Source: Haloferacaceae archaeon
Lineage (GTDB): Archaea; Halobacteriota; Halobacteria; Halobacteriales; Haloferacaceae
Assembly: GCA_018609965.1 (NCBI GenBank)
Contig: JAHENP010000191.1
Location: 1 to 7,065 of the forward strand
Direction: 5' to 3'
DNA length: 7,065 nucleotides
Shown here piece after piece: positions 1 to 4,845 of this stretch; position 1 is the first letter of the stretch, and each line of letters starts with the position of its first letter. A program made the position numbers and the translations under genes. The notes under the pieces were generated by a model. It did not search any database. It saw only the letters and a list, made by a program, of their open reading frames with translations, and had not been told where the DNA came from.

Positions 1-1
1 C

Positions 2-163
2 TCTCACACCTACTTTGGCCCCGGGTTCGCGGGCGCCAGTCACGCCAGCACGGCCCACGACCTGGCGGCAGTCGGGGCCGTCGGCCTCACGCTGCTGGGG
101 ACGTATCTGGCGCTGGCGATCCGTGTGTGGCGACTCGAACGGCGTCGAAAGAGTCGGCTGTGA
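2..163 (+). CDS. C-terminal fragment of a membrane protein (5' end outside window)
   Basis: An open frame enters from the left edge and ends at TGA 161-163, giving the last 53 residues of a protein. After a Gly/Ala/His-rich stretch (about residues 6-20 of the fragment) comes one hydrophobic segment, roughly AVGAVGLTLLGTYLALAI, then a basic tail (RVWRLERRRKSRL). This is the pattern of a last transmembrane helix with a cytoplasmic, positively charged C-terminus. Codon use is GC-rich at third positions, as in the neighbouring genes, and the frame ends just before the hairpin array, so it reads as a real gene end. It converges with rpsJ. The family cannot be recognised from this fragment, so no function is proposed. 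The missing upstream sequence would decide its identity. Confidence 0.6.
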   Translation, partial: SHTYFGPGFAGASHASTAHDLAAVGAVGLTLLGTYLALAIRVWRLERRRKSRL

Positions 164-172
164 GAAGAGAGA

Positions 173-376
173 CCGTCGACGAAACTCGACAACCCTCGCG
201 GAGTCGACGACTCCGCTCAGTTCCGTCAGGCAACGCCTGACAGCCTTCGCGAGATCGAAGGCCTCGCTCAGTCCTGTCGGACAGAGTCCGACAACCTTCA
301 CGAAGCCAAAGGCTTCGTTCAGTCCTGTCGAGCAAAGCTCGACAATCTTCGCGAGATCGAAGATCTCGCTCAGTCC
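173..376. repeat. Four tandem 51-bp units, each with two adjacent hairpins
   Basis: The units are 173-223, 224-274, 275-325 and 326-376, exactly 51 bp each. Each holds two short stems with mostly 3-nt loops. First hairpins: unit 1 is weak (175-179/186-190); unit 2 GTCAGGC/GCCTGAC (225-231/235-241); unit 3 TGTCGGAC/GTCCGACA (275-282/286-293); unit 4 TGTCGAGC/GCTCGACA (326-333/337-344). Second hairpins: unit 1 GCGGAGTC/GACTCCGC (198-205/209-216); unit 2 imperfect (249-256/260-267); unit 3 ACGAAGCC/GGCTTCGT (300-307/311-318); unit 4 GCGAGATC/GATCTCGC (351-358/362-369). Each unit ends CAGTCC or CAGTTC. Stem sequences differ between units, yet six of eight stems pair perfectly over 7-8 bp, so structure seems to be conserved. 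The array fills the gap between two convergent genes. It could act as an mRNA 3' end structure, a transcription barrier or a REP-like element; the role is inference. Confidence 0.9.
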
Positions 377-684
377 TCGAGGACGATCTCGATGTTCACG
401 TCGTTGGGCACCTGAATCCGCATCAGCTGCCGGAGCGCGCGTTCGTCGGCGTCGATGTCGATCAGTCGCTTGTGGACCCGCATCTCCCAGTGCTCCCAGG
501 TTGCGGTCCCCTCGCCGTCCGGGGACTTGCGTGCGGGCACCTCCAGCGTCTTCGTCGGCAACGGGATCGGTCCCGACAACGCGACACCGGTCTTGTCCGC
601 GATCTCGCGCACGTCACCGCAGATCTCGTCGAGATCCGACGGCGAGGTGCCGACCAGTCGGACGCGAGCCTGTTGTCCGGGCAT
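370..684 (-). CDS. rpsJ: Small ribosomal subunit protein uS10
   Basis: This 104-residue protein is the archaeal form of uS10, a component of the 30S head. It contains the family hallmarks [13 protein letters not shown] (about residues 39-51), [22 protein letters not shown] (52-73, broadly conserved in haloarchaea) and the C-terminal end [15 protein letters not shown]. The length is normal for the family. The ATG (682-684) directly follows the TAG stop of the EF-1 alpha gene with no spacer. I see no clear Shine-Dalgarno sequence, so translation probably depends on coupling to the upstream gene in a shared mRNA. The TGA stop (370-372) and the last Asp codon lie inside the final 51-bp repeat unit, so the mRNA would run into the hairpin array immediately after the stop. 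Identity is secure by sequence and by the conserved tuf-rpsJ neighbour. Confidence 0.97.
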   Translation of the reverse strand: MPGQQARVRLVGTSPSDLDEICGDVREIADKTGVALSGPIPLPTKTLEVPARKSPDGEGTATWEHWEMRVHKRLIDIDADERALRQLMRIQVPNDVNIEIVLED

Positions 685-1950
685 CTATCGTTCTTCGACG
701 CCCAGGACCTGACCGGCCGCGATGGTCTGGCCCATGTCACGCACTGCGAAGCTCCCCAGCTCCGGAATCTCGTTGGCCGGCTCGATCGAGAGGGGCTTCT
801 GCGGACGGACGGTGACGACCGCCGCGTCGCCGGACTTGATGAAGTCCGGGTTCTCCTCGTCGACCTCTCCGCTCGCCGGGTCGATCTTCTGGTCGAGCGA
901 CTCGATTGTACACGCCACCTGTGAGGTGTGGGCGTGGAACACCGGCGTGTACCCCTCCGTGATCACGGACGGGTGTTGCATCACGACGACCTGCGCCTGG
1001 AACGTCTCGGCGACCGACGGCGGGTCGTCGGCCGGCCCACAGACATCGCCACGACGGATGTCGTCTTTGCCGACGCCACGGACGTTGAACCCGACGTTGT
1101 CGCCGGGGCCCGCGTAGTCGACCTCCTCGTGGTGCATCTCGATCGTCTTCACCTCGCCGCCCGCGTCGGACGGCTGGAAGGTGACGTTCTTCCCGGCCTC
1201 CATCTCGCCGGTCTCCAGACGGCCAACCGGGACGGTCCCGATCCCGGAGATCGTGTACACGTCCTGGATCGGCAAGCGCAGTGGCGCGTCCGTCGGCGGC
1301 TCCGACTCCGGCAGGTCGTTCAGCGCCTCCAACAGTGTCGGGCCGTGGAACCAGCTGAGTTCGTCGGACTGCTCGGCGACGTTGTCGCCCTCGAACGCCG
1401 AGATCGGGATGAACTCCGCGTTGTCGGCGTTGAACTGGACCTGCTTCAGCAGCTCCTGAACCTCCGACTTGACCGTCTCGAACTCCGTCTCGCCGTAGTC
1501 GACGAGGTCCATCTTGTTGACGCCGATGATGAGCTCGCCGATTCCCAGCGTGCGTGCCAGGAAGACGTGCTCGCGGGTCTGGGGCGCGACGCCGTCGTCG
1601 GCCGCGACCACCAGTACCGCGTTGTCGGCCTGCGAGGCTCCCGTGATCATGTTCTTCACGAAGTCACGGTGGCCCGGACAGTCGACGATGGTGAAGTAGT
1701 ACTCGTCGGTGTCGAACTCCTGGTGGGCGATGTCGATGGTGACACCACGCTCTCGCTCCTCGGCGAGGTTGTCCATCACGTAGGCGAACTCGAACCCGCC
1801 CTTGCCCTTCTCTTCTGCTTCTTCTCGGTGCTGCTCGATGACGTGCTCGGGGACGCTCCCGGTCTCGAAGAGGAGCCGGCCCACGAGCGTCGACTTCCCG
1901 TGGTCGACGTGGCCGATGATGGCCAGGTTCTGGTGCGGTTTGTCACTCAT
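685..1950 (-). CDS. tuf: Translation elongation factor EF-1 alpha (EF-Tu equivalent)
   Basis: This 421-residue GTPase delivers aminoacyl-tRNA to the ribosomal A site. The G domain shows G1 GHVDHGKS (13-20), the switch I threonine in RGVTIDIA (T71), G3 DCPGH (90-94), G4 NKMD (145-148) and G5 SAF (174-176). Two beta-barrel domains follow (about 228-320 and 325-421), with the typical [11 protein letters not shown] and [10 protein letters not shown] segments. I chose ATG 1948-1950 (MSDKPHQN) because family members begin there. An in-frame GTG at 1984-1986 would add 12 residues with no family support, and would lie upstream of the transcription start predicted from the TATA-like box at 2001-2009. 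The TAG stop abuts the rpsJ start, giving the conserved tuf-rpsJ operon. The aldolase gene lies 195 bp upstream on the same strand, separated by tuf's own predicted promoter. Confidence 0.98.
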   Translation of the reverse strand: MSDKPHQNLAIIGHVDHGKSTLVGRLLFETGSVPEHVIEQHREEAEEKGKGGFEFAYVMDNLAEERERGVTIDIAHQEFDTDEYYFTIVDCPGHRDFVKNMITGASQADNAVLVVAADDGVAPQTREHVFLARTLGIGELIIGVNKMDLVDYGETEFETVKSEVQELLKQVQFNADNAEFIPISAFEGDNVAEQSDELSWFHGPTLLEALNDLPESEPPTDAPLRLPIQDVYTISGIGTVPVGRLETGEMEAGKNVTFQPSDAGGEVKTIEMHHEEVDYAGPGDNVGFNVRGVGKDDIRRGDVCGPADDPPSVAETFQAQVVVMQHPSVITEGYTPVFHAHTSQVACTIESLDQKIDPASGEVDEENPDFIKSGDAAVVTVRPQKPLSIEPANEIPELGSFAVRDMGQTIAAGQVLGVEER

Positions 1951-2000
1951 TTGTGGATCACGCGCGGAGGCGCTCTGTATCGTCACCTTCGGCCGATTCG

Positions 2001-2016
2001 GGTAAAACCATTTCGA
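2001..2016 (-). promoter_or_regulatory. Predicted tuf-rpsJ promoter (BRE/TATA-like)
   Basis: Read on the minus strand, this stretch is TATCGAAATGGTTTTACC: a purine-rich BRE-like GAAA followed by an AT-rich TATA-like GGTTTTACC (2001-2009) in a GC-rich background. Archaeal transcription normally starts about 25 nt downstream of the box, which puts the start near 1979 and leaves a 5' leader of about 30 nt before the tuf ATG. I see no strong Shine-Dalgarno motif in that leader. The position is inferred from sequence only. Confidence 0.55.
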
Positions 2017-2030
2017 TACCGCACACAGGC

Positions 2031-2068
2031 CGTCTCGCCGCCGTCCTGCGGTTTCGCCGTGCGAGACG
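2031..2068. repeat. Inverted repeat upstream of the tuf promoter
   Basis: The arms CGTCTCGC (2031-2038) and GCGAGACG (2061-2068) are perfect 8-bp complements separated by 22 nt, which themselves hold a small CCG/CGG stem. The repeat lies about 15 bp upstream of the predicted BRE of tuf and about 80 bp downstream of the aldolase stop. It could be a regulator site or a structure in the aldolase mRNA 3' end. An 8-bp match in GC-rich DNA can also arise by chance. Confidence 0.4.
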
Positions 2069-2114
2069 CTCTCGTGTGTGTAGCTCCCACGACCCCTGTC
2101 CCGTCTGCGTGTTC

Positions 2115-2147
2115 CGACCCCGTCGTCGGAGTGTCGACCCCGTCGTC
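2115..2147. repeat. Short direct repeat at the aldolase stop codon
   Basis: CGACCCCGTCGTC occurs twice, at 2115-2127 and 2135-2147, spaced 20 bp start to start. The second copy overlaps the aldolase TGA stop (2146-2148 on the plus-strand numbering). It may be a small tandem duplication, and no function is evident. Confidence 0.6.
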
Positions 2148-2823
2148 ACCCCGAGTGTGTCTCGTCGTCGGGTTGTTGCCCGTACGTCTTGAACCGCTCT
2201 CGCGCGTCGGCGAGTTGCGTCTCCGAGAGCGTGACGGGATCGCCGACAGCACGCGCCTGGAGGTACGTCCCCGCGAGCGACTCGACGTGGACGGTGTTCT
2301 CGACGGCGTCCGCGAGATCGTCGCCACAGACGACGAGCCCGTGATTCGCGAGGAGCACCGCGTCCGTGTCTGCGGCCGCCATCGCGCCGACAGCGTTTGC
2401 CGCCAACTCCGGGGTCCCGAACGGTGCGTACCCCGCGACCGGCACCTCGCCGCCGACCGCGACGAGCATGTAGTGGATCGGCGGCAACGGCTCCCCGAGC
2501 ACAGACAGTGTCGTCGCCGCTGGCGCGTGGGCGTGAACGATCGCACCGACGTTCCGCTCTCGGTAGATCCCGGTGTGCATCGGTATCTCGCTGGAGGGTG
2601 CCATCTCGCCGGCGACCTGTCTCCCGTCGAGGTCGACCACCGGCACGTCCGTCACGCCGAACCCGTCGTACGCCACGCCCGTCGGGGTGACGGCGACGCG
2701 GTCGCCGACCCGGACACTGAGGTTCCCACTGCGCCCCGGAGTGAGTTCTGCCAGCCGTGGCGCGTACGTGACGACCGCTTCCCGGGCCGCCTCGACCGAC
2801 GCCGCGCCGTCCGTGGCGCTCAC
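2146..2823 (-). CDS. Class II aldolase/adducin family protein (FucA-like sugar-phosphate aldolase)
   Basis: The 225-residue product has the class II (zinc) aldolase fold markers. GRSGNLSVR (30-38) corresponds to the phosphate-binding loop. E79 in [11 protein letters not shown] matches the catalytic acid of L-fuculose-1-phosphate aldolase. H97 and H99 (VHAHA) with H161 (ANHG) match the three zinc-binding histidines. All key residues are present, so an active enzyme cleaving a ketose 1-phosphate into DHAP and an aldehyde is plausible. The substrate cannot be read from sequence: fuculose-, rhamnulose-, ribulose- and 5-deoxyribulose-phosphate enzymes all share this fold. The start is a GTG (2821-2823) that overlaps the TGA of the upstream HAD gene in GTGA, which suggests translational coupling. 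The two proteins may act in one sugar-phosphate route, for example detoxification or salvage; that link is inference. Confidence 0.88.
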   Translation of the reverse strand: MSATDGAASVEAAREAVVTYAPRLAELTPGRSGNLSVRVGDRVAVTPTGVAYDGFGVTDVPVVDLDGRQVAGEMAPSSEIPMHTGIYRERNVGAIVHAHAPAATTLSVLGEPLPPIHYMLVAVGGEVPVAGYAPFGTPELAANAVGAMAAADTDAVLLANHGLVVCGDDLADAVENTVHVESLAGTYLQARAVGDPVTLSETQLADARERFKTYGQQPDDETHSG

Positions 2824-3545
2824 GTCACCACCTCTCGGACCGCCGCGAACGAGTCGACGTAGTGGTCCGGTCGTTGTGCGGCCGAGAGCGACTCGTCGAG
2901 TGTCCCACCGTCGCCGTGCGAGTGGGTGTGGTCGAACAGGACACTGTCGAGTGGGAGCCCGGCCGCGCTGGCAATGTCCGTCGCGGGGTTGTCGCCGACG
3001 ATCACTGCCTCACTCGGAGAGCAGTCGAGCCGCGCCAACGGGAGCGTGACCATCGCGGCGCCGGGTTTCTCGCGGCCGACCGTTTCGGAGGTGACTACGG
3101 TGTCGACCGCGTCACCGGCCCCCAGCGCGGCCAGTTTCCGGAGTTGCACTCGCGTCTGCATATTTGTCGTGACCGCGACAGCGGTGTCCGTCGCCGCCAG
3201 TCGGTCGAGCGTCGGCCGCAGTTCCGCGAACGGTGCCATCTGCTCGCAGAACGCGTCCCAGTAGGCTGTCCCGAGCGCGTGTGCGTCTGCCGGCTGGGCG
3301 TCACCAGTGTGTCGGGCCAGCCCGCGCTCGAAGTAGGCGAACCGGTCGTGTGTCGCCGCGACGCCGGCGAGCTGGCGTTTCACCGCCCGACGCCCGTCCT
3401 CGTAGACGGCCGCGAACGTCTCGCGGTCGAAGTCGTAGCCGAGTGCACCCGCTCGCCGGAAGGCGGCGTCTCGGCCGGCCGTCGCGGCCGGCTCGTAGGG
3501 GTACAGCGTGTCGTCGAGGTCGAACAACACTGCCTCGTAGCTCAC
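2820..3545 (-). CDS. HAD superfamily hydrolase (putative small-molecule phosphatase)
   Basis: With the GTG at 3543-3545 as start, the product is 241 residues beginning [16 protein letters not shown]. It has all four HAD motifs: I DLDDT (D9 nucleophile, D11 acid/base), II VTTN (about 125-128), III REKPG (K160) and [10 protein letters not shown] (D185, D190). The roughly 85 residues between motifs I and II are mainly helical in character, as in a C1 cap of the phosphoglycolate phosphatase/haloacid dehalogenase group. It probably removes phosphate from a small metabolite; the substrate is unknown. An in-frame GTG lies at 3549-3551, and a longer frame reaches 3602 with no family-like sequence. 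The shorter start fits best because a TATA-like box about 26 bp upstream predicts a leaderless mRNA beginning there. Its stop overlaps the aldolase start by 4 bp. Confidence 0.87.
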   Translation of the reverse strand: MSYEAVLFDLDDTLYPYEPAATAGRDAAFRRAGALGYDFDRETFAAVYEDGRRAVKRQLAGVAATHDRFAYFERGLARHTGDAQPADAHALGTAYWDAFCEQMAPFAELRPTLDRLAATDTAVAVTTNMQTRVQLRKLAALGAGDAVDTVVTSETVGREKPGAAMVTLPLARLDCSPSEAVIVGDNPATDIASAAGLPLDSVLFDHTHSHGDGGTLDESLSAAQRPDHYVDSFAAVREVVT

Positions 3546-3563
3546 GTCCACCTGGTGCGCCGG

Positions 3564-3579
3564 CAGAGAAATATCTCTG
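3564..3579 (-). promoter_or_regulatory. Palindromic TATA-like box of the HAD-aldolase operon
   Basis: The plus strand reads CAGAGAAATATCTCTG: 6-bp inverted arms CAGAGA/TCTCTG around AATA. On the minus strand the core GATATTTC is a TATA-like box centred near 3571, about 26 bp before the HAD GTG at 3545, which is archaeal spacing for a leaderless transcript. The symmetry means it could also serve the plus-strand gene starting at 3645 (start near 3598, leader about 47 nt), or form an operator over the promoter. These roles are inference. Confidence 0.5.
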
Positions 3580-3644
3580 TCGGGGGTTCCGACGACAGGC
3601 AAAGCGGGGGAACTACGTACCGGCGGCTACTCGATACACACAGA

Positions 3645-3878
3645 ATGGCGGAGTCGGACGACCCGATCACGGAGGTCGACGAGGAACTGCTCGACGGAGA
3701 GTCGTCGGGAGACGACGGACTCCCGGACGAGGCGTGGTTGTTCGCCATCGCCGGCGCGATGGTCGTGGCTACCGCCGGGGTGTTCCTCGCACCAAACGTC
3801 CCCAACGGCTCTGCGGTGATGCCGATCACGATCTGTCTCGGGACGGCCGGGCTGGGTGTGCGTGCGCGACTCCAGTGA
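3645..3878 (+). CDS. Small two-helix membrane protein, function unknown
   Basis: This 77-residue protein starts at ATG 3645-3647. The first 29 residues are strongly acidic (MAESDDPITEVDEELLDGES and on), typical of a soluble haloarchaeal segment. Two hydrophobic stretches follow, about 30-49 (WLFAIAGAMVVATAGVFLA) and 57-72 (AVMPITICLGTAGLGV), joined by a short NVPNG turn, then a basic end RARLQ. This predicts a hairpin of two membrane helices with both ends on the cytoplasmic side. The frame is open far upstream (from 2862), but that part runs antisense to the HAD gene and is not coding. The gene is divergent from HAD and converges with the DUF5781-like gene, with 46 bp between their stop codons. 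I do not recognise a family; acidic N-terminus and clean hydrophobic segments argue that it is real. Confidence 0.72.
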   Translation: MAESDDPITEVDEELLDGESSGDDGLPDEAWLFAIAGAMVVATAGVFLAPNVPNGSAVMPITICLGTAGLGVRARLQ

Positions 3879-3924
3879 ACGACACACTGGAGACGCTACA
3901 CCGGACGATTCCCCTCGGAGTGGC

Positions 3925-4689
3925 TCAGTCTGCGGCCGGCCCGGCAGCGGTCGACTCTGAGGCGTACGCCCGGGTCACGTCGACCAACTCCTTGCGGTAG
4001 TTGGACTCGCTGGGTTCGGTCGTCAGCGACGCGAACCGTTCCTGGAACAGGTCGAGGTCGACCCCGGGCGCTTCGTCGGCGAGTGCGGCGGCGAGATCGT
4101 AGATCCGGTGGTCGGGATCGACCAGATCGTGTCGTTCGACGACCGCAAGCGCGAACGCCGCGTTCACGACCGAGATCTCGGGGTCCGTCTCCGTCGTGTC
4201 GGCGGCCGTCTCCGGGTACGGCGTGTTCCCCGTGTGGTCCGCCAGCGCGGTCGCCAGCCGCGACTCCAAGAAGGTGACGAGCTTCTCCGCGGGCGCGACG
4301 GAGAGTGTGATGTCGTCGGCGTAGATGTCTTTCATGTGGTTGGCGATCTGGTAACAGTGGGTCACCTTCCGCCGTTCGACGGACTGGCCGGCCAGCGCCA
4401 GAAACAACGCCTCGTCCGTCGACTGTGTGTGTGAGGGGTGGTCGTTCTCGTACCGCACCATGTGTGCGAGTTCGTGGAGCGCCAACTCGCGAGCCATCGC
4501 GCTCGTGGCCGCCCGTTGTGAGATCCGCAGCACGTGTCGGTCGTCGTAGTGTGCCGCGAGCGTCCGCTTGTCCGGGTCCGCCCGGATCTGCACCTCGACC
4601 GGGAGCGACAGGTCGTGTTCCGTCTCCAACAGGGAGCCGGCCCCGAGGAAGGGGTCGGCGGGGCCGGTCCCGTCTACTCGAATATCCAT
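3925..4689 (-). CDS. DUF5781-like protein with an HExxH motif (putative metallopeptidase)
   Basis: The 254-residue product starts MDIRVDGTGPADPFLGAGSL, which I recall as the start of a haloarchaeal protein family named DUF5781; this name is from memory. It has a zinc-peptidase-like motif LHELAH (H72, E73, H76) in a helical stretch. Further on are DEALFLALAGQ (E93 as a possible third ligand) and a His-rich segment HCYQIANHMKDIYADD (111-126). No signal peptide or membrane segment is seen, so it should be cytoplasmic. The C-terminal third is acidic and helical. Activity is not established: HExxH also occurs in inactive folds. It is divergent from fusA across a 156-bp gap holding both promoters. 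I recall this family next to EF-2 in other haloarchaea, which would hint at a role linked to translation. Confidence 0.8.
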   Translation of the reverse strand: MDIRVDGTGPADPFLGAGSLLETEHDLSLPVEVQIRADPDKRTLAAHYDDRHVLRISQRAATSAMARELALHELAHMVRYENDHPSHTQSTDEALFLALAGQSVERRKVTHCYQIANHMKDIYADDITLSVAPAEKLVTFLESRLATALADHTGNTPYPETAADTTETDPEISVVNAAFALAVVERHDLVDPDHRIYDLAAALADEAPGVDLDLFQERFASLTTEPSESNYRKELVDVTRAYASESTAAGPAAD

Positions 4690-4715
4690 GCGTATCGTTC
4701 ACAGGGTCTCGGCGG

Positions 4716-4724
4716 GTTTTACTC
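4716..4724 (-). promoter_or_regulatory. Predicted promoter of the DUF5781-like gene
   Basis: On the minus strand the AT-rich box GAGTAAAAC stands out in GC-rich sequence, centred near 4720. A start about 26 nt downstream falls at about 4694, only a few bases before the ATG at 4687-4689, so the mRNA would be leaderless or nearly so. No Shine-Dalgarno sequence is seen, which agrees. Sequence-based prediction only. Confidence 0.5.
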
Positions 4725-4800
4725 TTGTGTCGGGCGGGTCGCCGTGACAGCTCGACGCACGATTCTCGGGCGGAGAGCCGAGACGCGACGGTTCCGAGGC

Positions 4801-4820
4801 CGGAAAGCACTACCCTTTTG
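4801..4820 (+). promoter_or_regulatory. Predicted fusA promoter (BRE/TATA-like)
   Basis: The stretch CGGAAAGCACTACCCTTTTG contains a BRE-like GGAAAG followed by an AT-richer CACTACCCTTTT, the kind of element found before haloarchaeal translation genes. A start about 26 nt beyond the box would lie near 4838-4843, giving a leader of under 10 nt before the fusA ATG. The box is weak by AT content, so the exact element is uncertain. Confidence 0.5.
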
Positions 4821-4845
4821 ACGGGGCGCCCAGTAGCAGACGCCA

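Noticed and set aside
87..335. Minus-strand frame through the hairpin array encoding a 17-residue repeated peptide
   Set aside because: 51 bp is a multiple of three, so any open frame repeats. The frame runs from the array into the antisense of the membrane gene, has no start signal, and the base changes follow stem pairing and not codon positions.
345..369. Bacterial-type intrinsic terminator after rpsJ
   Set aside because: The hairpin next to the stop has no following T tract on the minus strand, and archaeal termination relies on U-rich sequence, so a classical intrinsic terminator is not supported.
173..376. CRISPR array
   Set aside because: The repeats are directly adjacent 51-bp units with no unique spacers, each with two internal hairpins, and there are no cas genes nearby.
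928..2862. Long plus-strand open frame (644 codons) opposite tuf and the aldolase
   Set aside because: It is antisense to two secure genes and spans their intergenic region. Long antisense frames are expected in GC-rich DNA, and its translation is rich in Arg/Val/Asp with no recognisable domain.
2862..3644. Upstream extension of the small membrane gene frame
   Set aside because: This part is antisense to the HAD gene and Arg/Val-rich. The acidic, haloarchaeal-type composition begins only at the ATG at 3645.
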